Made by a program: the position numbers and the translations under genes. Positions 26,428 to 37,801 of a stretch of DNA of 64,000 nt are shown one piece after another. The notes beneath the pieces were generated by a model, which worked only from the letters and a program-made list of their open reading frames with translations, made no database searches and had not been told where the DNA came from. The stretch spans positions 1 through 64,000 of the forward strand of contig NZ_PKEK01000041.1 of NCBI RefSeq assembly GCF_002863225.1. The letters run 5' to 3'. Source of the stretch: Mycobacterium sp. Its GTDB lineage: Bacteria > Actinomycetota > Actinomycetes > Mycobacteriales > Mycobacteriaceae. Every line of letters starts with the position of its first letter. Position 1 is the first letter of the stretch.

Positions 26428-28434
26428 ATGACGGGTCCTGCGGTCGCCACCCGGCGCGCGGCATGGCCGCTGCTCATCGCGGTGGCGGCGCTGGCCGGAT
26501 GCACGGCCGCGGGTGTCGGGGTGCTGTCGTTGACGGCCGCGTTGACCGCCACCGGATTGCCCGATCCGGGCCCGGTGACCACGATCGGCCTGCCGTTCGT
26601 CCGGGCTGCCGGCGAGATCGCCGCGGTGGTGGCCGTCGGTTCCTTCCTGATGGCCGCGTTCCTGGTACCGCCGCAGGAGAACGGCGTGCTGGACGCGGAC
26701 GGTTATCGGGCGCTGCGGGTCGGGACGGTAGCGGCCGGCGCATGGGCGGTGTGTGCCGCTCTGCTGGTGCCGCTGACCATCTCCGACGTCTCGGGCCAGC
26801 CGTTCACCGCGAACCTGAATCCGGCGACTCTGTGGTCGCTGGCCGGCATCATCAACATCTCGGCCGCCTGGCGGTGGACCGCGCTGCTGGCAGCGGTGCT
26901 GACGGTGGCCAGCCTGCCGGTGCTGCGCTGGTCATGGACGCCCTTACTGCTGGCCGGCTCGCTGGTCACGCTGGTCCCGCTCGGGCTCACCGGTCACTCG
27001 TCGGCGGGTGGCTCCCACGACTTGGCGACCAACAGCTTGTTGATTCACCTGTTCGCCGGGAGTTTGTGGGCCGGCGGTCTGCTGGCGCTGTTGACTCATG
27101 TCGTCCGTGGTGGGCAGCATGCCGACCTGGCCGCGCGGCGATTCTCGACGATCGCCCTGTGGTGCTTCGGTGCGATGGCGCTCAGCGGTGTCATGAACGC
27201 CGCCGTGCGGATCCGTCCGTCGGATCTGATTTCCAGTGAATACGGGCGACTGGTCGTCGCCAAATTCGTGGCGCTGTGCCTGCTCGGTGTCGTCGGCTGG
27301 CGTCAACGGCGAGCCGGAGTGGTTGCGCTGCAGGCGGATCCGACTTCGCGAGCGAGGCTGACCCGGCTTGCCCTGGTCGAGGCAGTGCTGTTCGGCCTCA
27401 CTTTCGGTGTTGCCGTCGGTCTGGGCCGCACGCCGCCTCCGCCGCTGCCGATCGGCGTTCCCTCGATCGCCGATGTCAAGATCGGCTACGACTTCGCCGG
27501 GCCGCTGACCTTGCTGCGGGTGTTCGTCGACTGGCGGTTCGATCTGATATTCGGGACCGCGGCGATCGTGTTCGCCGGACTGTATGTGGCCGGGGTGCAC
27601 CGGCTTCGTCGACGCGGTGACGCATGGCCGATGGGCCGGACGGTGTCCTGGATGCTCGGTTGCCTGACGCTGTTGTTCGTCACGTCGTCGGGGGTGGGCC
27701 GGTACATGCCGGCGATGTTCAGCATGCACATGGCGGCGCACATGATGCTGTCGATGCTGGTCCCGATCTTGCTGGTGCTGGGCGGGCCGGTCGGGTTGGC
27801 CCTGCGAGCGCTGCCGGCGGCCGGCCGGGGTGATCCGCCGGGTATGCGGGAGTGGTTGTTGGCCGCCCTGCACAGCAAGGTGTCGAAGTTTCTGACCAAC
27901 CCGGTGATCGCGACGGCGTTGTTCGTTGCCGGGTTCTACGGGTTGTACCTCGGTGGCCTGTTCGACGCCGCGGTCGGCAGCCACATCGGCCACGTCGTGA
28001 TGAACCTGCACTTCCTGGCCAGCGGTTACTTGTTCTATTGGGTCGTCATCGGTGTCGACCCGACGCCGCGCCCGATCCCACCGCTGGCGAAGGTCGCTGT
28101 GGTCTTTGCGTCGCTGCCGCTGCACGCGTTCTTCGCGGTCATCCTGATGAGCATGCAGCAGGTGCTCGGCGAGAGCTTCTACCGTGCGCTGCACCTGAGC
28201 TGGCATACCGACCTGCTGGGCGATCAACGGCTCGGCGGCGGAATGGCTTGGGCGGCAGGCGAAATACCGTTGGCGGTCGTGATGATCGCGTTGATGGTGC
28301 AGTGGTCGCGCAGTGACGAGCGCACCGCCCGTAGGTTGGATCGTGCCGCTGACCGTGACGAGGACGCCGAGCTGGCGGCCTACAACGCGATGCTCGCCGA
28401 GTTGGCCCACGGCGACCCGTCGGAGCATCGCTGA
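26428..28434 (+). CDS. CopD-CtaG fusion membrane protein (copper/cytochrome oxidase assembly)
   Basis: A 668-residue polytopic membrane protein resembling Rv0102. The first half (about residues 1-320) has the CopD-like helices and the segment LTGHSSAGGSHDLATNSLLIHLFAGSLWAG in two parts with conserved His. The second half (about 340-640) is CtaG-like: GVGRYMPAMFSMHMAAHMMLSM, NLHFLASGYLFYW and the His of LSWHTDLLGDQRLGGG. These domains handle copper for caa3/aa3-type oxidase maturation or copper import. The His/Met-rich helices support metal handling. ATG 26428 is chosen over TTG 26422 because of the leaderless -10 TACTCT. In M. tuberculosis the homologue sits elsewhere. Confidence 0.87.
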   Translation: MTGPAVATRRAAWPLLIAVAALAGCTAAGVGVLSLTAALTATGLPDPGPVTTIGLPFVRAAGEIAAVVAVGSFLMAAFLVPPQENGVLDADGYRALRVGTVAAGAWAVCAALLVPLTISDVSGQPFTANLNPATLWSLAGIINISAAWRWTALLAAVLTVASLPVLRWSWTPLLLAGSLVTLVPLGLTGHSSAGGSHDLATNSLLIHLFAGSLWAGGLLALLTHVVRGGQHADLAARRFSTIALWCFGAMALSGVMNAAVRIRPSDLISSEYGRLVVAKFVALCLLGVVGWRQRRAGVVALQADPTSRARLTRLALVEAVLFGLTFGVAVGLGRTPPPPLPIGVPSIADVKIGYDFAGPLTLLRVFVDWRFDLIFGTAAIVFAGLYVAGVHRLRRRGDAWPMGRTVSWMLGCLTLLFVTSSGVGRYMPAMFSMHMAAHMMLSMLVPILLVLGGPVGLALRALPAAGRGDPPGMREWLLAALHSKVSKFLTNPVIATALFVAGFYGLYLGGLFDAAVGSHIGHVVMNLHFLASGYLFYWVVIGVDPTPRPIPPLAKVAVVFASLPLHAFFAVILMSMQQVLGESFYRALHLSWHTDLLGDQRLGGGMAWAAGEIPLAVVMIALMVQWSRSDERTARRLDRAADRDEDAELAAYNAMLAELAHGDPSEHR

Positions 28435-28677
28435 ACCCCGCAGGCCACTTTCGCCTCGCCAGTCTCAGTCAGTCCGGGTGGTCGCTGTGCCCACCTTCGC
28501 GCGACAACTGACCCGACTCGCTGCGGCGTCGGCCCGGGGTGGTTCATCCACACCTGGAGCTTTGTCCACAACTCCGCCGTGCCGGCCACGAGAACCGGCC
28601 GCGATGTCGGCGGCCTCACGGTGAATGGGGGCAGCACAGGCGGCGCTGCGTCGCCATCGAAGAAAGGTGAACAAGAA

Positions 28678-29136
28678 ATGTTCGAAACACCGCTGACCGT
28701 GGTCGGCAACGTCGTCAACGACCTGAAGCGCCGCAGAGTCGGCGATCAGGAGGTCTTGAAGTTCAGGGTGGCCAGCAATTCCCGCCGCCGGGCCGCCGAC
28801 GGCACCTGGGAACCCGGCAACTCGCTGTTCATCACCGTCAACTGCTGGGGCCGGATGGTTTCCGGCGTCGGCGCATCGCTGGGGAAGGGCTCGCCGGTGA
28901 TCGTGACCGGACACGTCTACACCAGCGAATACGAGGACCGTGACGGCAACCAGCGGTCGAACCTGGAAATGCGGGCCATCTCCGTAGGCCCCGACCTGTC
29001 CCGGTGCATCGCCCGCGTCGAGAAGACCGTCTCGTCTGGAGCGGCCGCACCCACAGCCGAGGCCGACGAGGTGCGGCAGGCGGACGGCGCGGACGGTGCC
29101 GACGGTGCGGAGGCACCCCTGCCGCTCTCGGCCTAG
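28678..29136 (+). CDS. ssbB: Single-stranded DNA-binding protein paralogue SsbB
   Basis: A 152-residue OB-fold protein like Rv2478c. The core spans residues 1-115: FETPLTVVGNVVNDL, VLKFRVASNSRRR, SLFITVNCWGRMV and GSPVIVTGHVYTSEYEDRDG. The C-terminal tail is Ala/Asp/Gly-rich and ends in PLPLSA. It lacks the acidic DDDIPF-like tip that recruits partner proteins in the replicative SSB, so this is an accessory paralogue. ATG 28678 follows AGAAAGGTGA; the frame is open further upstream without a better site. A strong hairpin follows the gene. Confidence 0.92.
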   Translation: MFETPLTVVGNVVNDLKRRRVGDQEVLKFRVASNSRRRAADGTWEPGNSLFITVNCWGRMVSGVGASLGKGSPVIVTGHVYTSEYEDRDGNQRSNLEMRAISVGPDLSRCIARVEKTVSSGAAAPTAEADEVRQADGADGADGAEAPLPLSA

Positions 29137-29158
29137 CTGCGCGAACGTGGTGGTGACG

Positions 29159-29205
29159 GTCCGGTTCCTCCCCTTGCTGCCCAGCAGCGCGGGGAGGACC
29201 CGGAC
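29159..29205 (+). terminator. Hairpin terminator between ssbB and ettA
   Basis: GTCCGGTTCCTCCCC (29159-29173) pairs with GGGGAGGACCCGGAC (29191-29205), 14 of 15 pairs, around a 17-base loop. It begins 22 bases after the ssbB stop. There is no U run, as is common for mycobacterial terminators. Confidence 0.7.
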
Positions 29206-29215
29206 AAGAGATGCC

Positions 29216-29221
29216 TAGGAT
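29216..29221 (+). promoter_or_regulatory. Candidate -10 element of ettA
   Basis: TAGGAT just downstream of the ssbB terminator would start a leader of about 38 bases containing the AAAGG ribosome site of ettA. It implies an independent transcript. Confidence 0.45.
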
Positions 29222-29265
29222 GGGGCGCGAGCATTACCTCGCAATCAGAAAGGCAACACCGCCAA

Positions 29266-30942
<1,677 letters not shown>

Positions 30943-30986
30943 TGTCGGGCGTGCCAGCGTTGGTACGCGTCTGAGGAGCGGTCGTC

Positions 30987-33900
30987 ATGACGGTTGATGC
31001 GCATGCCTGGACCCAGTTCAGCGACAGCGGCGAGATTCCCGAGTGGATCTCGAGTGCCTATTCCGACAGCTACCAAGGGCCCCATCCGGACGAGGCCGAC
31101 GTCGACGGCGAGTCGGCGACAACTCCCTCGGTGACCCCGGCACTACTGACGGCGCATTACCGGCTCGGCTCCCATCGTCCTGCGGGGGAGAGCCGGGTGG
31201 CGATCTACCCGCCCGACGACCCCGCCGGCTTCGGGCCGGCGCTGCAAGTGGTCACCGACGACGGCGCAATGCTGATGGACTCGGTGACGGTGCTGCTGCA
31301 TCGGCTCGGGGTCGCCTATGCCGTGATCATGAACCCGGTCTTCCGGGTCCGCCGCAACGACGACGGTGACCTGCTTGCCGTGGGTCCCCACGACTTCGGC
31401 GCAGGCATCGACGAGACCTGGATCCATGTCCAGCTGGCGCCGTCGGTGGATCGCAACGCGCTGCACGAGGCCGAACGTCTGCTGCCGGGTGTCCTCGCCG
31501 ACCTGCGGCGGGTGGCCGCCGACGCGGCGGCGATGACCGCGGTACTCGATCAGCTGGCCAACGACGTCGAGTCCGACGCGAACGGCCACTATCCCGGTGA
31601 CGACAACGCCGATGTCTCGACACTGCTGCGCTGGCTCTCCGCCGGACATTTCACCCTGCTGGGATATCAGCGCTGCCCGGTGCGCGACGGTCGGGTGTCC
31701 GGCGAAACGGCGAAGGCCAGTCTCGGAGTCTTGCGCCGCCGCAAGGGTTCTCGCCCGCGGTTGACTCTGGACAACGAGCTGCTTGCGCTCGCGCAGACCG
31801 ACGTGGCCAGCTACCTGCGTTTCGGTGCCTACCCGTACGTCTTCGCCGTCCGTGAAAACGCCGACGGCGACGTCTTCGAGCATCGCCTCATCGGACTGTT
31901 CACGGTGGCGGCGATGAATGCCGACGTCCTGGAGATCCCGATCATCGCCCGGCGGGTGCACGAGGCGATCGCGCTGGCCGACCTCGACCCCGGCCACCCA
32001 GGTCAGCTGGTGCTCGATGTCATCCAAACTGTGCCCCGCTCTGAGCTTTTCGCGCGTAACGCCCAAGAGCTGCTGGCGATGGCCAAGTCCGTTGTCGATC
32101 TCGGGTCGGGCCGCCGCGCATTGCTGTTCCTGCGCGCCGACCGTCTCGACTACTTCGTTTCGTGCCTGGTGTATCTGCCGCGTGACCGGTACACCACCGC
32201 GGTGCGCCTGCAGATCGAGGACATACTGGTCCGCGAGTTCGGCGGCACCAGCCTCGAATTCACCGCCCGCGTCACTGAATCGCCCTGGGCGCTGCTGCAT
32301 TTCATGGTCCGTCTGCGTGAAGACAACGCCACCAAGATCGACACCTCCGACGCGAACCGGGTTCGGCTTCAGTCGCTGCTGACCGAGGCCGCGCGTACCT
32401 GGTCGGACCGGCTGATCACCGAGGCGACCGCGGCCGGCGTCGACGCTATCGAGGCCGAGCACTACGCCGGTGTCTTCACCGAAGCGTACAAACAGTTCGT
32501 CACACCAGCCGACGCGATCAGCGACATAGCGATATTCGACGAATTGACCGACGATTCGGTCAAGCTCGTGCTCTCGGACCATGACTACGACGAAACCGTC
32601 CGGCTGACTTGGTATCTGGGTGGCCGCACCGCGTCATTGAGCGAACTGCTACCGATGCTGCAGTCGATGGGCGTCGAGGTTCTCGAAGAGCGACCGTTCA
32701 CCGTGACCCGACCCGACGGGCTGCTGATCTGGGTCTACCAATTCAAGATCACTCCGCAACCGACCGTCCCGCTCGCCGGGCCGGGCCCGGAACGGGACGC
32801 CACCGCCCAGCGCTTCGCCGACGCGGTCACCGCGATCTGGGAAGGCCGCGCCGAGATCGACCGCTTCAACGAGTTGGTGATGCGCGCCGACCTGGCCTGG
32901 CAGCAGGTGGTGCTGCTGCGCGCGTATGCGAAGTATCTGCGGCAAGCCGGTTTTGCCTACAGCCAGTCGCACATTGAGTCGGTGCTCAACGAAAACCCGT
33001 CCACCGCAAGGGCGCTGGTGGCATTGTTCGAGGCGCTCTTCGATCCCGGCCCGTCGAGCGGCAAGACCCGTGACGCGCAGGCCGCCGCCGTCGCGGTGGC
33101 CCAGGACATAGACGCACTGGTGAGCATGGACACCGACCGCGTCCTGCGCGCCTTCGCCGAACTGATCCAGGCCACGTTGCGGACCAACTACTTTGTGGCG
33201 CACCAAGGTTCGGCGCGTGTCCAGAATGTGCTGGCGCTGAAACTGGATGCTCAGCTGATCGAAGAACTCCCGCTGCCGCGGCCCAAGTTCGAGATATTCG
33301 TCTACTCACCCAGGGTCGAGGGAGTGCACCTGCGATTCGGGTTCGTGGCGCGGGGCGGGCTGCGCTGGTCCGACCGCCGGGAAGACTTCCGTACCGAGAT
33401 ACTGGGTCTGGTCAAAGCCCAGGCTGTCAAGAACGCAGTCATCGTGCCGGTCGGCGCCAAAGGCGGATTTGTGGTCAAGCAGCCACCGCTGCCCACCGGT
33501 GACGACGCAGCCGACCGCGACGCGAACCGTGCCGAAGGCGTCGCCTGCTACAAGCTGTTCATCTCCGGACTGCTCGACATCACCGACAACGTCGACCACA
33601 ACACGCGAGAAGTAAGGGCGCCAAGGGAAGTCGTGCGACGCGACGGTGACGATGCCTACCTGGTGGTGGCCGCCGACAAGGGGACCGCGACCTTCTCCGA
33701 CATCGCCAACGACGTCGCCGAGTCCTACGGGTTCTGGCTGGGTGACGCTTTCGCTTCCGGAGGATCGGTCGGCTACGACCACAAGGCGATGGGTATCACC
33801 GCCAAGGGTGCCTGGGAGGCGGTCAAGCGTCACTTTCAGGAGATGGGCGTCGACACCCAGAGTCAAGACTTCACCGTGGTCGGTGTCGGCGACATGAGCG

Positions 33901-35789
33901 GCGACGTATTCGGCAACGGCATGTTGCTGTCCAAGCACATTCGGCTGCTCGCCGCCTTCGACCACCGGCACATCTTCCTGGATCCTGACCCGGACCCGGC
34001 ATCCTCCTGGCGGGAACGGCAGCGGATGTTCGACCTGCCGCGCTCCAGCTGGGATGACTACGACACGTCGCTGATCTCTGCGGGCGGCGGCGTTTACAGC
34101 CGCGAGCATAAGTCGATTCCGGTCAGTGACCAGGTGCGCGCGGCATTGGGTATCGAAGGCGACGTGACCGAGATGACGCCACCCGATCTGGTGCGCGCGA
34201 TCTTGCGGGCGCCGGTGGATCTGTTGTTCAACGGCGGTATCGGCACTTATATCAAGGCCGAAGCGGAATCCGATTCCGACGTCGGTGACCGCGCCAACGA
34301 TGCGCTTCGGGTCAACGCGAACCAGTTGCGCGCCAAAGTCGTCGGCGAAGGCGGCAATCTGGGTGTCACGGCACTCGGCCGCGTCGAATTCGACCTGTGC
34401 GGCGGCCGGATCAACACCGATGCGATGGACAACTCGGCGGGTGTGGATTGCTCCGACCACGAGGTCAACATCAAGATCCTCGTCGATGCAGAGGTGACCG
34501 CGGGCAACATCGACGCGGGTGAACGTGGTGAGCTCCTCGAGTCGATGACCGACGAGGTCGCCGAATTGGTGCTCGCCGACAACGCCGATCAGAACGATCT
34601 GATGGGCACCAGCCGCGCGAACGCCCCGAGCCTGTTGCAGGTGCACGCCGACCAGATCAAGTATCTGGTCGCCGAGCGGGGGCTCAACCGCGAACTGGAG
34701 GCGCTGCCATCGGAGAAGGAGATCGCGCGCCGGCTCGAGATCGGCCTGGGGCTCACCTCGCCGGAGCTCGCAACGCTGATGGCCCACGTCAAGTTGACGC
34801 TCAAAGACGAACTGCTGGAAAGTGATCTGCCGGATCAGGAGGTGTTCGCGCGCAAGTTGCCGGAGTATTTCCCGTCAGCGTTGCGGACCCGGTGTGGGCC
34901 GGCGATCCGTACCCATCAACTGCGGCGCGAGATCGTGACCACCATGCTGGTCAACGATCTGGTGGACACCGCCGGAATCAGCTACGACTACCGCATCACG
35001 CAGGACACCGGGGTCAGCCCGGTGGATGCGGTGCGTACCTACGCGGCGACCGACGCCATCTTCGGGATCGGGGAACTGTGGCACAGCATTCGCGACGCCG
35101 GTCTGCCGATCACGGTGTCCGATCAGATGACGCTCGACACCCGCCGCCTGATCGACCGAGCGGCGCGGTGGCTGCTCAACTACCGGCCGCAGCCGCTGGC
35201 CGTGGGAGCTGAAATCAACCGATTCGCAGCGAAAGTCGCGGCGCTGACGCCGCGGATGTCGGAGTGGCTGCGTGGCGACGACAAGGCGATCGTCGAAAAG
35301 GAAGCCGCCGACTTCGCCCGGCAAGGTGCGTCGGACGACCTCGGCTACATGGTCGCCGTCGGGTTGTATCGGTACAGCCTGCTCGACATCATCGATGTCG
35401 CCGACATCGAAGATCGCGACCCCGCCGAGGTCGCCGACACGTACTTCGCGCTGATGGAGCGGCTGGGCACCGACGGACTGCTGACCGCGGTGTCCGAGCT
35501 GCCGCGGGCCGACCGCTGGCACTCGTTGGCGCGCTTGGCGATTCGCGACGACATCTACTCGTCGCTGCGCTCGCTGTGTTTCGACGTGCTCGCGGTCGGC
35601 GAGCCGGACGAGACCGGCGAGGAGAAGATCGCCGAGTGGGAGCACACCAGCGCGTCGCGGGTCGAGCGGGCACGCCGAACGTTGATCGAGATCCATGAAA
35701 GCGGCCAGCGTGATCTGGCCACACTATCGGTGGCGGCGCGCCAGATTCGCTCGATGACGCGGACCAGCGGGCGAGGAGCAGCGGGTTGA
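30987..35789 (+). CDS. gdh: NAD-specific glutamate dehydrogenase, large (180 kDa) type
   Basis: A 1600-residue L_180-type GDH orthologous to Rv2476c, which oxidatively deaminates glutamate to 2-oxoglutarate and in mycobacteria is regulated by GarA. The N-terminal 600 residues carry the ACT-like regulatory segments, including [13 protein letters not shown] and [12 protein letters not shown]. The catalytic core (about 770-1200) has [15 protein letters not shown], the substrate Lys region [28 protein letters not shown] and [11 protein letters not shown] for nucleotide binding. A helical C-terminal domain follows. Its stop lies in TTGA (35786-35789), where two MIRU-like units begin. Confidence 0.96.
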   Translation: MTVDAHAWTQFSDSGEIPEWISSAYSDSYQGPHPDEADVDGESATTPSVTPALLTAHYRLGSHRPAGESRVAIYPPDDPAGFGPALQVVTDDGAMLMDSVTVLLHRLGVAYAVIMNPVFRVRRNDDGDLLAVGPHDFGAGIDETWIHVQLAPSVDRNALHEAERLLPGVLADLRRVAADAAAMTAVLDQLANDVESDANGHYPGDDNADVSTLLRWLSAGHFTLLGYQRCPVRDGRVSGETAKASLGVLRRRKGSRPRLTLDNELLALAQTDVASYLRFGAYPYVFAVRENADGDVFEHRLIGLFTVAAMNADVLEIPIIARRVHEAIALADLDPGHPGQLVLDVIQTVPRSELFARNAQELLAMAKSVVDLGSGRRALLFLRADRLDYFVSCLVYLPRDRYTTAVRLQIEDILVREFGGTSLEFTARVTESPWALLHFMVRLREDNATKIDTSDANRVRLQSLLTEAARTWSDRLITEATAAGVDAIEAEHYAGVFTEAYKQFVTPADAISDIAIFDELTDDSVKLVLSDHDYDETVRLTWYLGGRTASLSELLPMLQSMGVEVLEERPFTVTRPDGLLIWVYQFKITPQPTVPLAGPGPERDATAQRFADAVTAIWEGRAEIDRFNELVMRADLAWQQVVLLRAYAKYLRQAGFAYSQSHIESVLNENPSTARALVALFEALFDPGPSSGKTRDAQAAAVAVAQDIDALVSMDTDRVLRAFAELIQATLRTNYFVAHQGSARVQNVLALKLDAQLIEELPLPRPKFEIFVYSPRVEGVHLRFGFVARGGLRWSDRREDFRTEILGLVKAQAVKNAVIVPVGAKGGFVVKQPPLPTGDDAADRDANRAEGVACYKLFISGLLDITDNVDHNTREVRAPREVVRRDGDDAYLVVAADKGTATFSDIANDVAESYGFWLGDAFASGGSVGYDHKAMGITAKGAWEAVKRHFQEMGVDTQSQDFTVVGVGDMSGDVFGNGMLLSKHIRLLAAFDHRHIFLDPDPDPASSWRERQRMFDLPRSSWDDYDTSLISAGGGVYSREHKSIPVSDQVRAALGIEGDVTEMTPPDLVRAILRAPVDLLFNGGIGTYIKAEAESDSDVGDRANDALRVNANQLRAKVVGEGGNLGVTALGRVEFDLCGGRINTDAMDNSAGVDCSDHEVNIKILVDAEVTAGNIDAGERGELLESMTDEVAELVLADNADQNDLMGTSRANAPSLLQVHADQIKYLVAERGLNRELEALPSEKEIARRLEIGLGLTSPELATLMAHVKLTLKDELLESDLPDQEVFARKLPEYFPSALRTRCGPAIRTHQLRREIVTTMLVNDLVDTAGISYDYRITQDTGVSPVDAVRTYAATDAIFGIGELWHSIRDAGLPITVSDQMTLDTRRLIDRAARWLLNYRPQPLAVGAEINRFAAKVAALTPRMSEWLRGDDKAIVEKEAADFARQGASDDLGYMVAVGLYRYSLLDIIDVADIEDRDPAEVADTYFALMERLGTDGLLTAVSELPRADRWHSLARLAIRDDIYSSLRSLCFDVLAVGEPDETGEEKIAEWEHTSASRVERARRTLIEIHESGQRDLATLSVAARQIRSMTRTSGRGAAG

Positions 35790-35886
35790 GCCAGCCGGCG
35801 ACGATGCAGAGCATCGCGATGAGGAGGAGCGGCGCGTGACCCAGCCGGCGACGATGCAGAGCATCGCGATGAGGAGCGGCGCATGA
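35790..35886 (+). repeat. Two tandem MIRU-like units between gdh and thioesterase gene
   Basis: Unit 1 (35790-35839, 50 bases) and unit 2 (35840-35886, 47 bases) share CCGGCGACGATGCAGAGC followed by ATCGCGATGAGGAGCGGCGC; unit 1 has one extra GAG. The gdh stop lies in TTGA, unit 1 ends in GTGA and unit 2 ends in ATGA, whose ATG (35883) starts the next gene. Each unit holds GAGGAG six bases from its terminal start codon. These are classic MIRU properties (insertion at DTGA, ribosome site included). Confidence 0.9.
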
Positions 35887-36299
35887 ACCAGCCGGGTTTT
35901 GTTGCGCCGGTACCGGTCCGGTGGTCCGACATCGACATGTATCAACACGTCAACCACGCGATCATGATCACGATCATGGAGGAGGCGCGTGTCCCGTTCC
36001 TCAAACCGGCCTTCGAGGCCGACATCCTCGAAGTGGGTCTGCTGATCGCCGACGTTCGGGTCACCTACAAAGGTCAACTGCGGCTGATTGATTCACCGCT
36101 GCAGGTGACGATGTGGACCAAGCGACTGCGGGCGGTCGATTTCACCCTCGGTTACGAAGTGCGCTCAGTCAACGCGGCCCCGGACTCCAAGCCGGCAGTG
36201 ATCGGGGAGTCACAACTGGCCGCTTTCAACATCGACGAGCAGCGACTCGTGCGACTGGCGCCCCACCATCGGGAGTACCTGCAGCGGTGGCTGAGATAG
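35883..36299 (+). CDS. Acyl-CoA thioesterase, 4HBT hotdog fold (Rv2475c-like)
   Basis: A 138-residue hotdog-fold thioesterase. The start PVRWSDIDMYQHVNHAIMI carries the D-x-HVNH active-site motif (Asp near residue 19, HVNH at about 22-25) used by 4-hydroxybenzoyl-CoA thioesterase-type enzymes. ITIMEEARVPFL then forms the central helix. It probably hydrolyses an acyl-CoA; the acyl group is unknown. The ATG is provided by the second MIRU-like unit, which also brings the GAGGAG ribosome site. Its end overlaps the next gene by 13 bases. Confidence 0.88.
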   Translation: MNQPGFVAPVPVRWSDIDMYQHVNHAIMITIMEEARVPFLKPAFEADILEVGLLIADVRVTYKGQLRLIDSPLQVTMWTKRLRAVDFTLGYEVRSVNAAPDSKPAVIGESQLAAFNIDEQRLVRLAPHHREYLQRWLR

Positions 36300-36958
36300 C
36301 CGACCGGGGAGTGTGGCTGGGCCCCGACTCCATCGCCGCGCACCGTGCCGACCTGGCCGCATTCGCCGAGCGGGCGGTGCGACTCGATGCCGCCACCGTT
36401 GTCCGGCTGCGTGTGCGATCGGCCGGCGAGTTCACCGCCTGGGCGTCGACAGGCCTGGATGTGCTGGCCAGCAGGGTGGTCGCCGGAGTCGTTCGACCCG
36501 ATGATTTGTCGGTCGGCGCAGACGAATTGGCCCGAGGGTTGGCCGCGGTAGACAGCGCCGGCTATGTCGATCCGGGCTTTCCGATGGACTCGGCGTGGCG
36601 GGGCGCGCTGCCCCCGGACGCGGGCTTCACCCATCTGGACGACGTGCCGGCCCGGCTGATGCTGGAGCTTGCGCAGCGCGGCTCTCAACTGGCCAAAGAG
36701 CACGGCAGCTCGCAGGGTCCGCCGGTGTCGCTGCTGGATCAAGAGGTGATCCAGGTCAGCGCGGGCAGCGAATCCGTCGGCGTGCCGATGCGGTGTGTGT
36801 TCGCTTTGACCGCAATGGGTTTCCTTCCCCAGGACGGCGATGCCGTCGATTCCGACGAGATTGTCCGGGTCCGCATGGCGAAGGCCTGGTTGCGCATCGA
36901 TGCGCGGTTCGGCTCGGTGTACCGCCGCCTGGGCAACCCGGCGGTGGTGCTGCGCTGA
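36287..36958 (+). CDS. Conserved protein of unknown function (Rv2474c-like)
   Basis: A 223-residue soluble protein beginning VAEIADRGVWLGPDS at GTG 36287, which overlaps the upstream thioesterase gene by 13 bases and so is probably translationally coupled. The frame is open further upstream inside that gene, but the sequence there is a frame shadow. It is rich in Ala, Val, Asp and Arg, with no membrane segments. No catalytic motif is recognised. Conserved linkage to the thioesterase and GDH suggests a related metabolic role, but none is assigned. Confidence 0.82.
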   Translation: MAEIADRGVWLGPDSIAAHRADLAAFAERAVRLDAATVVRLRVRSAGEFTAWASTGLDVLASRVVAGVVRPDDLSVGADELARGLAAVDSAGYVDPGFPMDSAWRGALPPDAGFTHLDDVPARLMLELAQRGSQLAKEHGSSQGPPVSLLDQEVIQVSAGSESVGVPMRCVFALTAMGFLPQDGDAVDSDEIVRVRMAKAWLRIDARFGSVYRRLGNPAVVLR

Positions 36959-37006
36959 TCACACCCGCGCGGTTGCGGGTGCGACGAGAAGAAAGCGAGG
37001 CGGCCG

Positions 37007-37762
37007 ATGAAGGTCGGAGTTCAGATTCACCCGCAGAACACTTCGGTGGCTGACCTGCGTGCCGCATGGCAGGAGATCGACGAACTCGGTGTCGACTCGT
37101 TGTGGACCTGGGACCACTTCTTCCCGCCGCTGTACGGCGACCCAGACGACTCCCATTTCGAGGGGTGGCAGCTGCTTGCTGCGATGGCGGTGACGACCCG
37201 ACATGTCAGCCAGATAGGGATGCTGGTTACCGGCAACGGCTACCGAAACCCCGATCTGCTGGCCGATATGGCGCGGACTTTCGATCATCTGTCCGGTGGA
37301 CGCGGTGTGCTGGGCATCGGCGCCGGCTGGAGTGAGAGGGATTGCGTGGAGTACGGCTATCCGGTGCCGACGGTCGCGGAGAGCTTCGATGCTCTGGAAG
37401 CCAGCATCACGCGAATTCGCCGCAGGCTCAGCGCGTTACGACCGGGCCCCCTTGGACCGCTTCCCATCTTGATCGGCGGCAACGGCGAGCGGCGAACGCT
37501 CCGGCTGGTGGCCGAGTACGCGGACATGTGGAACGGCTTCGGTGATCCGAAAACCTTCGCGGCCAAGAGCGCCGCCCTGGACCGCTGGTGCGACCAACTG
37601 GGGCGGGACCCGAGTTCGATCGAGCGGACGGTCTGGGTGCCGCGGGTCGACCAGGCGGAGATCTCGGAGTTCGTCAGCGCCGGGGCGACGCACATCATCC
37701 TGGGTCTACCCGCACCGTACGACCTGGGCAAGGTGCGCCGCCTTGTCGAGCTGCGCGGCTGA
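37007..37762 (+). CDS. LLM-class F420-dependent oxidoreductase
   Basis: A 251-residue luciferase-like TIM-barrel oxidoreductase. Family signs are KVGVQIHPQNTS at the start, LWTWDHFFPPLYGDP with the Trp-Asp-His cofactor-pocket pattern, GMLVTGNGYRNPDLLADMARTFDHLSGGR (in parts), LGIGAGWSERDCVEYGYP, and GNGERRTLRLVAEYADMWN. Mycobacterial members of this pattern use coenzyme F420 rather than FMN; the substrate is unknown. AGAAGAAAGCGAGG precedes ATG 37007. The gene is convergent with the flavoprotein at 38836 and separated from it by a symmetric hairpin. Confidence 0.9.
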   Translation: MKVGVQIHPQNTSVADLRAAWQEIDELGVDSLWTWDHFFPPLYGDPDDSHFEGWQLLAAMAVTTRHVSQIGMLVTGNGYRNPDLLADMARTFDHLSGGRGVLGIGAGWSERDCVEYGYPVPTVAESFDALEASITRIRRRLSALRPGPLGPLPILIGGNGERRTLRLVAEYADMWNGFGDPKTFAAKSAALDRWCDQLGRDPSSIERTVWVPRVDQAEISEFVSAGATHIILGLPAPYDLGKVRRLVELRG

Positions 37763-37776
37763 GCTTTGTGATGGTC

Positions 37777-37800
37777 CGGCGCGCAACATGTTTCGCGCCG
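37777..37800. terminator. Bidirectional hairpin between convergent genes
   Basis: CGGCGCG (37777-37783) pairs perfectly with CGCGCCG (37794-37800) around a ten-base loop that contains the short palindrome AACATGTT. It lies between two convergent stops, so it may terminate both transcripts. Confidence 0.6.
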
Positions 37801-37801
37801 A

